A stretch of 64,000 nt of DNA from Nitrospinae bacterium bin107. GTDB taxonomy: Bacteria; UBA8248. Below, piece by piece: positions 44,745-53,810 of the stretch. The notes beneath the pieces are model-generated. The model searched no databases, was not told the origin of the DNA, and worked only from the letters and a program-made list of their open reading frames with translations. Within the stretch, counting starts at the first letter, position 1. Every line of letters starts with the position of its first letter. Where the stretch lies: positions 248,001 through 312,000 of the forward strand of contig MPNJ01000003.1 of assembly GCA_002238965.1 (NCBI GenBank), written 5' to 3'. A program made the translations under genes and the position numbers.

Positions 44745-45692
44745 TTAGATGACCCCTGGATTCACGATGTTTGTGGGTTTTTGGCCGGCCAGGGCCAGAC
44801 GCATGTTCTCCGCCGTGCGCTCCATGGCGGCGACCTGCGTCTCGGGCGTCCGGGAAGCGTGGTGCGGGCTGATCATCACGTTCTCAAGCCCCCACAGGCC
44901 ATGATCCTTCGGCAGAGGCTCAGGATCGGTGACGTCGAGCCCCGCGCCTGCGAGGTGGCCGCCGCGCATCACCTCCAGAAGATCGTCGCTCACGACGGCG
45001 GGACCCCTGGAAACGTTGATAAGAATGGCGTCGGGCTTCATTTTCAGGAGATTATCCTTGTTCATGATGCCCCGCATCTCGGGAGCCAGGGGCATGCACA
45101 GAATCAGGAAATCGGCGCGCGGCAAGAGCGCATCGAAAGACATGAACTCGAGCTTCGCCTCGGGCACGTAGGCGGGATCTTCCGTCCGCGTGTTGATGAG
45201 CAACTCCATCCCGAAACCATGGCCGATGCGCGCTGCTCTCCGGCCGATATCCCCGAGACCCACGATGCCGAGCGATTTGCCGCCCAATTGCACCGCAGGC
45301 ACATGCTCCCAGGTTTCCTGCTGATCCTGCATCCAGGCATGGCGGGCGACATAGAGCGCCAGGAAAAAGGCATGCTCCGCCACGGAGCGTCCACGTACAC
45401 CCTCGACGTTGCACACCATGACGCCGCGTTCGTTGGCCGCATCGACGTCGATGTTGTCCACGCCCGCGCCCGGCTTCGCCACAACCTTTAGATTCGGCGC
45501 CATGTCCATCATTTCGGGCGAGACGGGCCGAAATACCGTCAGAATGCCCTCCGCATCCGGCAGCAGCGGATTTATGGCCTCCGGGGTGTATTCGGACGGA
45601 GCTACGATTTCGTGCTCCGCGCCCAGCCAATCGGAAGCCACGTTCCACGCAGGCGTCGAATAAAGCGGATCTACCAAAACTACTTTCGCCAT
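44745..45692 (-). CDS. D-2-hydroxyacid dehydrogenase
   Basis: 315 residues from the ATG at 45692, 8 bases after GAGGA; the frame opens earlier at 45758 without such support. Rossmann motif GLGDIGRRAARIG; catalytic Arg in NVSRGPAVV, Glu in DVTDPEPLPKD and His in SPHHASRTP. It is NAD-dependent. The following EamA exporter suggests the product or substrate moves across the membrane. The substrate is unknown. Confidence 0.92.
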   Translation of the reverse strand: MAKVVLVDPLYSTPAWNVASDWLGAEHEIVAPSEYTPEAINPLLPDAEGILTVFRPVSPEMMDMAPNLKVVAKPGAGVDNIDVDAANERGVMVCNVEGVRGRSVAEHAFFLALYVARHAWMQDQQETWEHVPAVQLGGKSLGIVGLGDIGRRAARIGHGFGMELLINTRTEDPAYVPEAKLEFMSFDALLPRADFLILCMPLAPEMRGIMNKDNLLKMKPDAILINVSRGPAVVSDDLLEVMRGGHLAGAGLDVTDPEPLPKDHGLWGLENVMISPHHASRTPETQVAAMERTAENMRLALAGQKPTNIVNPGVI

Positions 45693-45850
45693 GATTAAAT
45701 CCTCAGATGAAAAATCGGCCGCTCGCCTCGCAGATGAAAAGCGATATAACCGAACCAAGCCGCCGATGGGCTCTATGACAAATCACAGGTTCTAAGCCGG
45801 AATTGCGAACCCAGGCTTCCCGCTTCGGGACGTCCCAATTACGAACTCTT

Positions 45851-46942
45851 CTACCCGATGATCTTGAGTTCAGGCACTGAAATGGGTCCCGATGCGTTGG
45901 CGATAGCCACCTGTTCGGCCACTTTTCTGGCCGCCTCCCGAAACGACCTGGCCGTAGGATGACCCGGCTCCCCCGCTACGACGGGCATGCCGAAGTCTCC
46001 CCCCAGCCTTACCTTGATGTCGAGTGGAATGGCGCCCAGAAACGGGACTTCATAGCGCTGGGAGGCCTTCTCCCCGCCTCCCGTATCGAAGATGTTCTCT
46101 CGATGGCCGCATTCGGGACACAGGTAGTAGCTCATGTTTTCGATGATCCCGAGGATGGGAACGTCAGTTTTTCGGAACATCTGAAGACCCTTGCGCGCAT
46201 CGAGCAAAGCGATGTCCTGAGGCGTGCTGACGATGACGGCGCCTGCAAGGGCCACTTGCTGAACGATGGTCAGTTGCGCGTCGCCTGTGCCAGGGGGCAG
46301 GTCCAGGACAAGATAGTCGAGCTCCCCCCAAATCGTCTCGCTCAGAAACTGTACGAGCGCCCGCATGACCATGGGGCCGCGCCAGATGACGGGGCTGTCC
46401 TCATCGACGAGAAAACCCATCGACATGACTTTCAGGCCGTGCGCCTCCAGAGGCCGTATCTTGTTCTCCGCCTCGGCGATGGGCCGCGCCGCGGGGATCC
46501 CGAGCATGAGGGGCTGGCTCGGCCCGTAAATATCGGCGTCCAATATACCTACCTTCGCGCCTTCAGAACGCAGGGCAAGCGCGATGTTCACCGCCACGGT
46601 CGACTTGCCTACGCCGCCCTTCCCGCTCGCTATGGCGATGATATTCTTCACACCCTCGATATCCATCTTGCCCGCCATCGAAGGACGCGCGGTGACGTGG
46701 CTCGTCACCCGGACGTTCACCGAATTCACGTTTTCCAAAGAGCCGACGGCCAGCTTGCACTCCTGCTCGAATTCTTCTTTGCGCGGATGCGCAGGCGTGG
46801 TCAACTGCAGCGTGAAGGCGACCGCATCTCCACAAATCTGAACTTCTTTAATCATGTTGAGGCTCACGAGATCTTTACCGACTTCGGGGTCTCGCACCTT
46901 CTTCAGAGCCTCTAGAATCTGGGCTTCGGTTGCTTCTGCCAT
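45851..46942 (-). CDS. mrp: Mrp/ApbC iron-sulfur cluster carrier ATPase
   Basis: 363 residues from the ATG at 46942, after GAGGATT; 46987 is a weaker start. The N-terminal FeS-assembly domain (ILEALKKVRDPEVGKDL) precedes the deviant Walker A GKGGVGKS (about 107-114), a DADIYGPSQP switch and a CPEC pair near residue 265 that binds a bridging [4Fe-4S] cluster in the dimer. It delivers clusters to apoproteins in the cytosol, which fits the many Fe-S and heme proteins here. Confidence 0.94.
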   Translation of the reverse strand: MAEATEAQILEALKKVRDPEVGKDLVSLNMIKEVQICGDAVAFTLQLTTPAHPRKEEFEQECKLAVGSLENVNSVNVRVTSHVTARPSMAGKMDIEGVKNIIAIASGKGGVGKSTVAVNIALALRSEGAKVGILDADIYGPSQPLMLGIPAARPIAEAENKIRPLEAHGLKVMSMGFLVDEDSPVIWRGPMVMRALVQFLSETIWGELDYLVLDLPPGTGDAQLTIVQQVALAGAVIVSTPQDIALLDARKGLQMFRKTDVPILGIIENMSYYLCPECGHRENIFDTGGGEKASQRYEVPFLGAIPLDIKVRLGGDFGMPVVAGEPGHPTARSFREAARKVAEQVAIANASGPISVPELKIIG

Positions 46943-47026
46943 AGGGGAATCCTCTAATCCAAAGCTGGTAACGCGTTGAAAAATCATTTATCGGAAAGTT
47001 GCGCTCTCATACTGGAGCGTTTTCAT

Positions 47027-47055
47027 CTTATCGCGCGGATTTTTTTGACTGTCAA
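47027..47055 (-). promoter_or_regulatory. promoter of mrp
   Basis: On the minus strand TTGACA (47055-47050), a 17-base spacer and GATAAG (47032-47027). The -35 box lies in the inverted repeat TTTGAC-T-GTCAAA at 47044-47056. Confidence 0.5.
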
Positions 47056-47128
47056 ACGTGAAAGGGCGAAACCCCTTTTGGGTGAGCGCGGAAAGGCCTC
47101 ATAAAATCAGGAAAAATGCCTTTCTCGG

Positions 47129-47157
47129 TTGACGCATCGCCTACATCTCATTATTTT
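47129..47157 (+). promoter_or_regulatory. promoter of etfBA
   Basis: TTGACG (47129-47134), a 17-base spacer and TATTTT (47152-47157), about 94 bases before the etfB start. Confidence 0.5.
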
Positions 47158-47250
47158 TAGGCCGTCTCGTTTGTCGATTCAGGAATACAACCGAGCACTT
47201 CATGCAACCATGACGGATCCAATCTGGCAATAACAAGGAGAATCAATCCT

Positions 47251-48051
47251 TTGGATATCATCGTCTGCATCAAGCAAGTACAAGACCCCGACATTCCTCC
47301 CCGCGACTTCAAGGTCGATGAGGAGAAGATGGACGTCATCCCGCCTGCGAACGTATCGCCCGTCATCAACGGCTTTTGCGAAAACGCCGTTGAGGCGGCC
47401 ATCAACCTCAAGGATGAACACGGCGGAAAAGTCACCGTCATGACGATGGGCGACGAGAAAGCCAGAGACGGCTTGAAGAAATGCCTGGCCATGGGTTGCG
47501 ATGAAGCCGTCTTGCTGCAAGATGAGGCCTTTGGGGGTTCCGACGCCTTCGCTACTGCGCGCATCCTGGCGAGCGCCATTCAAAAGCTGGATGGCTTCGA
47601 CATCATCCTCTGCGGCAGGCTGAGCAGTGACTGGAGCTATGGAACGACCGCCCTCGCCCTAGCCGAAGCGCTGGACCTCCCGAGCGTAAGCCAGCTTCAG
47701 AAAGTGGAGAAAACCGACGCAGGGATCCGGTGCGAACGCGCCCTGGAAGACGGTGTGGAGGTCGTGGAAGTATCGACCCCTTGCCTGCTCACCGCCAGCA
47801 ATGAGATCAACACGCCTCGCCTGCCCTCGGTCAAAGGCATTTTGATGGCGTCTCGCAAGCAAATTCCCGTATGGAGCTTGGCGGACGTCGGAATAGACCC
47901 AGATGCGGTCGGTGAAGAGGCGGCTACCATTGAAGTCACCAAATTTTATAAACCTGTCTTTGACGGTAATTGTGAATTCATCGAAGGCGAATCACTCGAA
48001 GAAGCAGCCGGCGCTCTGGCGCTTCGCCTTCGTGAAGACAAGATTATTTAA
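47251..48051 (+). CDS. etfB: electron transfer flavoprotein beta subunit
   Basis: 266 residues from a TTG start with AAGGAG upstream. MDIIVCIKQVQDP, GGKVTVMTMGDEKARDGLKKCLAMGCDEAVLL and LCGRLSSDWSYGTTALALAEALD are the beta-subunit signature. It binds AMP or a second FAD and, with EtfA, carries electrons from acyl-CoA or other dehydrogenases to the quinone pool. The alpha gene begins 18 bp downstream. I cannot tell from the sequence whether it bifurcates. Confidence 0.95.
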   Translation: MDIIVCIKQVQDPDIPPRDFKVDEEKMDVIPPANVSPVINGFCENAVEAAINLKDEHGGKVTVMTMGDEKARDGLKKCLAMGCDEAVLLQDEAFGGSDAFATARILASAIQKLDGFDIILCGRLSSDWSYGTTALALAEALDLPSVSQLQKVEKTDAGIRCERALEDGVEVVEVSTPCLLTASNEINTPRLPSVKGILMASRKQIPVWSLADVGIDPDAVGEEAATIEVTKFYKPVFDGNCEFIEGESLEEAAGALALRLREDKII

Positions 48052-48069
48052 GGGAGAACGAATAACGCC

Positions 48070-49062
48070 ATGTCGAACAACGTCCTCATCCTGGCCGAGC
48101 GCGCGGGAGACAAACTCGCGCTCGTGAGCAGTGAGCTTTGTGGTATCGGCCGAAAACTTGCCGATGAAAAGGGGGGTTCCCTGGTAGCCCTTCTCATGGG
48201 AGGTGCAGGCACACAGGAATTGGCGAAAGGACTCATCGCCCTGGGAGCCGACAAAGTGCTGGCAGCCGAGTCGGATATTCTGGATGGGTATACCAACGCG
48301 GCGTATCTCAAAGTGATAGACGCCGTCATCACGGAAGAGAACCCGAACATCTTGTTGGTCGCCAACACCTCCATGGGTCGAGACGTCGCGCCCAGGCTCG
48401 CTTTCAGACATGGAGCCAGCTATGCGCACGATTGCACGGATCTGTCGATCGAGAACGGCAAACTCGCCGCAGTCCGCCCGGTGCACGGAGGCAGCGCCAT
48501 CAGCCACGTCCGCTCAAAAACGGATTCCCTCTCCATAGCGTCCACGCGTGCGAAAGCCCTGCCGCTGGCAGATATCGAAGAGGGCCGTGAGGGCGAATTT
48601 ATGGAAATCGGCGTTTCTGTGGACGAAGACGAGATTCGCATGAATTTCGTAGAGGCGAAAAAGGTGGAAGCCGAAGGCGTCCGCCTGGAAGATGCGGAAA
48701 TCGTCGTGAGCGGCGGCCGCGGCCTAGGTGGGCCTGAGAATTTCGAATACTTGCAGGAACTCGCCAAAGTTCTCAAAGCGGCCGTGGGCGCAAGCCGAGC
48801 CGCCGTCGACGCCGGCTGGGTGCCGACGCCGATGCAAGTGGGCCAGACGGGCAAAATCGTGAGCCCGAATCTCTACATCGCCGTCGGCATTTCGGGCGCC
48901 ATGCAGCATATGGTCGGCGCAGGTCCGAGTAAAAATATCGTGGCCATCAACACGGACGCCGAAGCGCCCATCTTCCAGCGCGCGCGCTACGGCATCGTGG
49001 GAGACTATAAGAAAGTGATCCCCGCTCTGACGGAAAAATGCAAGGAATTGATGGATTCCTAA
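48070..49062 (+). CDS. etfA: electron transfer flavoprotein alpha subunit
   Basis: 330 residues. The C-terminal FAD domain shows [48 protein letters not shown] and [18 protein letters not shown]. The N-terminal half has the Rossmann-like AlphaETF domain. It forms the heterodimer with EtfB. Its stop lies 3 bp from the stop of the convergent repressor gene, with no clear terminator between. Confidence 0.96.
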   Translation: MSNNVLILAERAGDKLALVSSELCGIGRKLADEKGGSLVALLMGGAGTQELAKGLIALGADKVLAAESDILDGYTNAAYLKVIDAVITEENPNILLVANTSMGRDVAPRLAFRHGASYAHDCTDLSIENGKLAAVRPVHGGSAISHVRSKTDSLSIASTRAKALPLADIEEGREGEFMEIGVSVDEDEIRMNFVEAKKVEAEGVRLEDAEIVVSGGRGLGGPENFEYLQELAKVLKAAVGASRAAVDAGWVPTPMQVGQTGKIVSPNLYIAVGISGAMQHMVGAGPSKNIVAINTDAEAPIFQRARYGIVGDYKKVIPALTEKCKELMDS

Positions 49063-49065
49063 CCC

Positions 49066-49800
49066 TCAGGCGAGCGGTTGATAGGCCCAGACGACTCGGC
49101 CTACGATTCGATCAGCAGGCTCTTCCCCTACCAAATCAATATGGGCGACCACCTCTTCTCGATTCTCCGGCACCAGCCATAGACGAGGCGGGGTCCACTG
49201 CAACCGTTTGAGCGTACACCCGCCGGATTCATCCCGAACGGCGTAAATACCATCCGCAACGATCGTCTTGTCACGGCGATCGATGACGACCACAGCGCCC
49301 GGCTGTATCAAGGGAACCATGCTGCGGCCCATCTCTCTGTCAACTCGAACCGAGACCAAATCTCCACGCCCGGCAATTTGAGAGACGTGGATGAGTGCGT
49401 ATTCTTCGATTTGCTCATCCACGATTCTGGCGCTGCCCGCTGCGATGGAGCCCGACACCAAAGGCACGGCGCGAAACTCCGCATCGCTCACCTTTCCCGG
49501 CGCCTGCAAGTTATCACTCATGCTCAAAGTGACGTCCAAAGGCCCGACACCTGGAATCTCAGGCGCGCCGGTTCGGCCCAGCAACCAATCGCCGGACACG
49601 TCGAGCACCTTTGCAATTTCAAAGAGTTTGCTCGCGCTCGGCTCGTTTTGTCCCTGTTCATAGCGGGTGAGATTCGCCCATGTGATCCCTGCGGCGCGCG
49701 CCAGTTGATTGCGGTTCCATCCCCTGCGCTCACGCGCGTGCGCGATACGTCTTCCCAGTTCGAACGCATACTCTGAGCGGGGTTGGGGAGACTCGGGCAT
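49066..49800 (-). CDS. XRE/S24-peptidase (LexA/CI-like) repressor
   Basis: 244 residues. An N-terminal helix-turn-helix (about 12-65) is followed by a C-terminal S24 fold. A possible Ala-Gly cleavage site is in SIAAGSARI; the catalytic Ser lies in GRSMVPLI and the Lys in CTLKRLQW. Such repressors self-cleave on RecA activation and often control prophage or DNA-damage genes. No phage genes are nearby, so it may be an independent stress regulator. It faces etfA tail to tail. Confidence 0.85.
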   Translation of the reverse strand: MPESPQPRSEYAFELGRRIAHARERRGWNRNQLARAAGITWANLTRYEQGQNEPSASKLFEIAKVLDVSGDWLLGRTGAPEIPGVGPLDVTLSMSDNLQAPGKVSDAEFRAVPLVSGSIAAGSARIVDEQIEEYALIHVSQIAGRGDLVSVRVDREMGRSMVPLIQPGAVVVIDRRDKTIVADGIYAVRDESGGCTLKRLQWTPPRLWLVPENREEVVAHIDLVGEEPADRIVGRVVWAYQPLA

Positions 49801-49888
49801 AGGCTTTGTGGAGGGCTAAGAAATCCCCTCCCCGGGGCGGATGTCGCATATAGACACCCAACCTATCACATTTTTGCCATTTAATCGA

Positions 49889-49927
49889 AAAGACGGGGTC
49901 CCCGCCATTCTGGAGGCAGGGACCCCG
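49889..49927 (-). terminator. terminator of the cyclase operon
   Basis: GGGGTCCC (49896-49903) and GGGACCCC (49920-49927) form the stem, with an inner GCC/GGC pair. On the minus strand it runs into CTTTT, directly after the cyclase stop. Confidence 0.65.
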
Positions 49928-49936
49928 GAAGGTGGT

Positions 49937-50626
49937 CTAATCGTCTAATACCGCAACTGCACGGACGGGGCTGCCCGTCCCCTCGCGGAACTTCAGGGGA
50001 AGTGAGATGAACTGGAACTCGCCCTTGCCAAGCAGCGCTTCCAAGTTGCACAGACTTTCCAGATGCGTGATTTCCCTCTCCCAGCAGGTTTTGTGGACCA
50101 GGGCGTTGACGTCTCCTTCGGGACCGGGACGCATGGAATCGATACCGAAATGGACAATCCCCTGATCCGCAAGCCATTCGGTGGCTTCCACGTTGATGCC
50201 CGGATTATCCGTCCCATACGCCTTCGTGGGGAATGTGCGGGCATGATGACCCGTGCAAAGCAGGATCGTGCCGCCCTGAGGAGCCGAGAGGCCGGTCTTC
50301 TTCACCGCTTCATCGAGGTCGCTCGAGGTGATTTCCGCCCTGGGCGCGATGTGCTGCAAATCGATGCAAATGCCACGCACGATGCAGTTCTCGAGCGGGT
50401 ACTCGTTCATCGGCTGCGCATCCTGGTGGAAATGGCGCGGCGCGTCGAGATGCGTGGTGCCATGCTCAGGCATCGTGACAAAGTTCAGTGCGTTCCCCCA
50501 GACGTTTCCCGAATCCTTGAAGGCTTCTTCATGATTTTTCCAAGCGGCGTACAGAATGGGAGGCTGGCCCGGATACGCGGGCGTGCGATGATAAATCTCT
50601 CGTGAAAGGTCAACGATGGTAGGCAT
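49937..50626 (-). CDS. cyclase family protein (kynurenine-formamidase-like)
   Basis: 229 residues from the ATG at 50626, preceded by AGGAG. The metal-binding motif is HGTTHLDAPRHFHQ, with a further GHHAR and a final FGIDS region. Members hydrolyse formamides or cyclise small acids in the cytosol with Zn or Mn. It lies 20 bp after the LVIVD-repeat gene and shares its transcript. The substrate is not known. Confidence 0.88.
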   Translation of the reverse strand: MPTIVDLSREIYHRTPAYPGQPPILYAAWKNHEEAFKDSGNVWGNALNFVTMPEHGTTHLDAPRHFHQDAQPMNEYPLENCIVRGICIDLQHIAPRAEITSSDLDEAVKKTGLSAPQGGTILLCTGHHARTFPTKAYGTDNPGINVEATEWLADQGIVHFGIDSMRPGPEGDVNALVHKTCWEREITHLESLCNLEALLGKGEFQFISLPLKFREGTGSPVRAVAVLDD

Positions 50627-50646
50627 AGAATTTTTCTCCTTTTCGC

Positions 50647-51888
50647 CTAAACGGTGCAACGCAAAATATGCAGTCCATGGTTCTTGTCCGTTACGTATAT
50701 CACCCCGCGTCTATCCACGATGACGTCCTCGCTCTGCGTGACGAGCGTCTTGGGCAGCATGCCGAGGCGTTTCGTCGGGTCGGCGGGTATGTAGTGCGCA
50801 ATCTCGCGTGGATGGATGGGCTCGGAAATATCATAAACGCGGAGGCCGGCGTTGAAATACGTCAGATAAACGCGGTCTTCCCTTTGTTCGAGACAGTCGA
50901 GCCCCTGGGGGTGGTGCTGATTATGCGGACCGAATCGTCCGCCTCGTTCGCAAAAACTCTTGTGGGAATAGCCAGTCGGCGGCTCGGGCACCGGGAAAAG
51001 GGACATGAGCCTCGGGTCCGCCTCGTCAGTTATATCCACTATTGCCGTGTAGTTGAGGGGCTCGTCGCAATTCTCCTTGAGCGCCTCGCTGTTGATGATG
51101 GCGAATCCACGCTTGAGATAGGGATACGCCGTGTGCACGGCGATCGCGCTGCCAAGCGGCGGGTAGACGTTGAAACGGCTGATGAGCCTGGGGCTTGATA
51201 TATCCTCGATGTCCGCGATGACGAATCCACCGCGCGCATACGGCAGATAGGCTCGCCCGTTTTCCGCATGAGCGGGCCCGTGCTGGAACACGCGCATCCC
51301 CTCACTCCAGTCGTCCGACATATCGGTTTCGACCCCCTCCTGTTCGGGCAGCCAGAAGCGGCCCGCTTCCCTGGGGTTCCGAGGATCAGCCAAATCCAGA
51401 ATGCGGTAAATGTTCCCGTCGTAGCCGGGCGCGTATGCGGAGAGGTGGGCGTAGCGGCCGCCGTTGTAGAAATTCCTGTGCGTGCCATCGGCTCCCGTCT
51501 GCCAATGTGAGATAAGCTCCGGATCGGCGGGGTCTTTTTTCACGTCCCAGATGTAGACGCCCTCGGCCTCGGGCGGGTCCTCGGGGCGCGGCCCCCAGCC
51601 CGGGGGAATTTTCTCCAAAGAGGTGATGAGCAGGCCGTCCGCCACCTGCACCTGCAACGTCCAGGTATTGTCGGGACCCTCGATAAATTTGAGGAGTTTC
51701 GCGTCTTCGGGCTCGGTCACGTCCATGACGCTCCAGCCGCTCTCCCAGAATTGCGATAGATACAGATAAAAGCGTCCATCCACCTCCTGTATCGCCGTCT
51801 TGAAGGCGGGCCTGTCTGCTAAATCATGATATCCGACCAACTCCATGTTTTCGCTGCTGATTGCCGCAGGCGCCTGCGCGAGACTCAT
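50647..51888 (-). CDS. LVIVD-repeat beta-propeller protein
   Basis: 413 residues built from repeated blade segments such as SGWSVMDVTEPEDAKLLKF, GGFVIADIEDISSPRLISRF, TAIVDITDEADPRLMSLF and AGLRVYDISEPIHPREIA, the LVIVD pattern. Several His/Asp-rich loops (GPAHAENGR, GPHNQHHPQG) might bind metal. No signal peptide is clear, so the location is uncertain. It heads a two-gene operon with the cyclase; the function is unknown. Confidence 0.8.
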   Translation of the reverse strand: MSLAQAPAAISSENMELVGYHDLADRPAFKTAIQEVDGRFYLYLSQFWESGWSVMDVTEPEDAKLLKFIEGPDNTWTLQVQVADGLLITSLEKIPPGWGPRPEDPPEAEGVYIWDVKKDPADPELISHWQTGADGTHRNFYNGGRYAHLSAYAPGYDGNIYRILDLADPRNPREAGRFWLPEQEGVETDMSDDWSEGMRVFQHGPAHAENGRAYLPYARGGFVIADIEDISSPRLISRFNVYPPLGSAIAVHTAYPYLKRGFAIINSEALKENCDEPLNYTAIVDITDEADPRLMSLFPVPEPPTGYSHKSFCERGGRFGPHNQHHPQGLDCLEQREDRVYLTYFNAGLRVYDISEPIHPREIAHYIPADPTKRLGMLPKTLVTQSEDVIVDRRGVIYVTDKNHGLHILRCTV

Positions 51889-52083
51889 CGCATCCTCACA
51901 AAAGTTGTTCTCTTTGACTCGTCGCCAAAATTGTGAAAGAGAATGTTTGTCGATTTCATGGCGAAACCATGCCTTATGTACCCCACTACCGCATGGTGGT
52001 AAAGTCCCGCAGCGACTTTGAGTACGCCTACCGGAACATGGTGCGGACGCCTTGCGCCCAATACAGAGGAAGTCACAGAAAAA

Positions 52084-52848
52084 ATGACCTCACCCGGTGT
52101 GGATTTGAACGGCAAGGTAGCCTGCATCACGGGCGGCGGCCAGGGGCTCGGCGCCTCGATGTCCATCGCACTGGCGGAGGCTGGAGCGGACCTCGTCCTC
52201 ATCGGCAGACGGCCCGAGCCGATGGCCGAAACCGCGAAAGAATGCGAGAAATTCGGCGTACGGGCCAGACCCGCCGTCTGCGACGTGACAGATTCGGCGC
52301 GGGTGAACACCCTGTTCGGGCAGGTAAACAAGGAACTCGGCGGCCCGCATATCCTCATCAACAACGCGGGCGTCTCGCTCCCCAGCCCCATTCTCGAGAC
52401 GACGGACGAACTCTGGCGCGAGACCATCGATTTGAACCTGAGCGGCATGTTCTACTGCTGCCGGGCGGCGGTGCGCTTCATGCTCGAAGCGGGGGAAGGC
52501 AAAATCGTCAATCTCGGCTCGGGCGCCGGCAGTAGGGGCCGACCGAACCAGGTGGCCTACGCGGCGTCGAAATCTGGCGTACGGGGATTCACCGAGGCGC
52601 TCGCCGTCGAGCTTGCGGAGAAGAACATTCAGGTGAACAACATCGCGCCGGGACGCTTCCCTACTCCGATGACGGTCGACCGTATTGCCGACCCGGCGCA
52701 GAGTGAAGAGTTCCTGCGCTACGTTCCCATGAAGCGTTACGGCGAACTCGAGGAAATCCGGCCCCTCGTCGCGTACCTTTGCGGCCCGCAGAGCGACTAC
52801 ATGACGGGACAGACGATTTACTTAGACGGCGGCAGCAACGCCCTCTAG
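52084..52848 (+). CDS. SDR family NAD(P)-dependent oxidoreductase
   Basis: 254 residues from the ATG at 52084; the frame opens at 52018 but AGAGGA lies nearer this ATG. TGGGQGLGASMS binds the cofactor; NNAGVS and the active-site YAASK are present, and the end is TGQTIYLDGGS. A classical cytosolic SDR. Its stop overlaps the stop region of the convergent SDR gene at 52845. The substrate is unknown. Confidence 0.9.
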   Translation: MTSPGVDLNGKVACITGGGQGLGASMSIALAEAGADLVLIGRRPEPMAETAKECEKFGVRARPAVCDVTDSARVNTLFGQVNKELGGPHILINNAGVSLPSPILETTDELWRETIDLNLSGMFYCCRAAVRFMLEAGEGKIVNLGSGAGSRGRPNQVAYAASKSGVRGFTEALAVELAEKNIQVNNIAPGRFPTPMTVDRIADPAQSEEFLRYVPMKRYGELEEIRPLVAYLCGPQSDYMTGQTIYLDGGSNAL

Positions 52849-53639
52849 GGTCTCACCACGTCGCACCGCCCGCCGTCCACGTTGATTGACTCACCCGTGA
52901 TGTTCGAGGCCAGATCGGAGACCAAGAACAAAGCCGCGCCTGCGCAATCCTCGGCCCGCGTCAGGCGGTTCATGGGCAGTTCGGCGCGCCTCTCGGCATC
53001 CACCTCCTCATACGTGCGATTCGTGATTTCAGCGATTCTCGTCGTCTGCCGGACGTACCTCGGGGTATCCGTCGTGCCGGGATTGATGAGGTTCACGCGG
53101 ATGTTCTCGGGCGCGAGCCTGCGGGCGAGCTGATGTTTGTAGGCGGCGAGGCCTGCGTTCGGGATGCAGCCCGAGCCGTGGAATTCCGAGGTATGGACGT
53201 GGCTCAGCCCCGAGAAATAGACGATGACGCCCCCGCCCCGTTTCCTCATCTTCGGTATCACAGCCTTCGTCACGCGGATGGCGGCGCGGAGTTTCAAGTC
53301 GATGGCGAGGTCGATGTCCTCATCTGTCGTCACTATCGGGTCCGTGCGCCTGCTCACGCCCGCGGCGCTTACGAGAAAATCGATTCCCCCGAACCGGGCG
53401 CAGGTCTCCTCCACTACATTCTCGGTCTGTCCGGAAGCGGTGAGGTCGCCCGCCAACACTTCCGCGCGTCCCCCGGCGGCAATGATATCCGAGGCGGTCT
53501 GCTTCAAATTCTCTTCGTTTCGGGCCGCGAGCGCGACCGAAGCTCCCGCGCGCGCCATCACCATGGCGCACGCCTGCCCGATGCCCTGGCTCGAACCTGT
53601 CACAAGGGCGATTTTTCCGTTCAAATCTATCGTGATCAT
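52845..53639 (-). CDS. SDR family protein lacking the catalytic Tyr and Lys
   Basis: 264 residues. TGSSQGIGQACAMVMARAG, SAAGVS and the C-terminal ITGESINVDGG are normal for an SDR. The YxxxK site is not: aligned on the following NIRVN motif, the region reads GCIPN, with Gly at the Tyr place and Asn at the Lys place. It would bind NAD(P) but may have no dehydrogenase activity, or use a different mechanism. It converges with the intact SDR at 52084. Confidence 0.85.
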   Translation of the reverse strand: MITIDLNGKIALVTGSSQGIGQACAMVMARAGASVALAARNEENLKQTASDIIAAGGRAEVLAGDLTASGQTENVVEETCARFGGIDFLVSAAGVSRRTDPIVTTDEDIDLAIDLKLRAAIRVTKAVIPKMRKRGGGVIVYFSGLSHVHTSEFHGSGCIPNAGLAAYKHQLARRLAPENIRVNLINPGTTDTPRYVRQTTRIAEITNRTYEEVDAERRAELPMNRLTRAEDCAGAALFLVSDLASNITGESINVDGGRCDVVRP

Positions 53640-53810
53640 CTATTCCCCTTTCCTGGCAATTCATTCATCCTCACATCCGCGCCGGATGAAAAAACGTCAA
53701 CTTCGTGAATAGCAGCTCGGACGCTGGATTTTCATGGCGATTTTTCTTATACACCACTTGTCACGCGGCGACATTCCCGGCGAGGTGCACATTCATAGAG
53801 GCGATACCCG

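Noticed and set aside
45693-45850. terminator or operator between mrp and the D-2-hydroxyacid dehydrogenase gene
   Set aside because: Only short imperfect inverted repeats such as CCCGCTTCGGG are present, with no T run.
49066-49800. prophage repressor marking a prophage
   Set aside because: The gene is a good S24 repressor, but no integrase, terminase or structural gene lies in the window.
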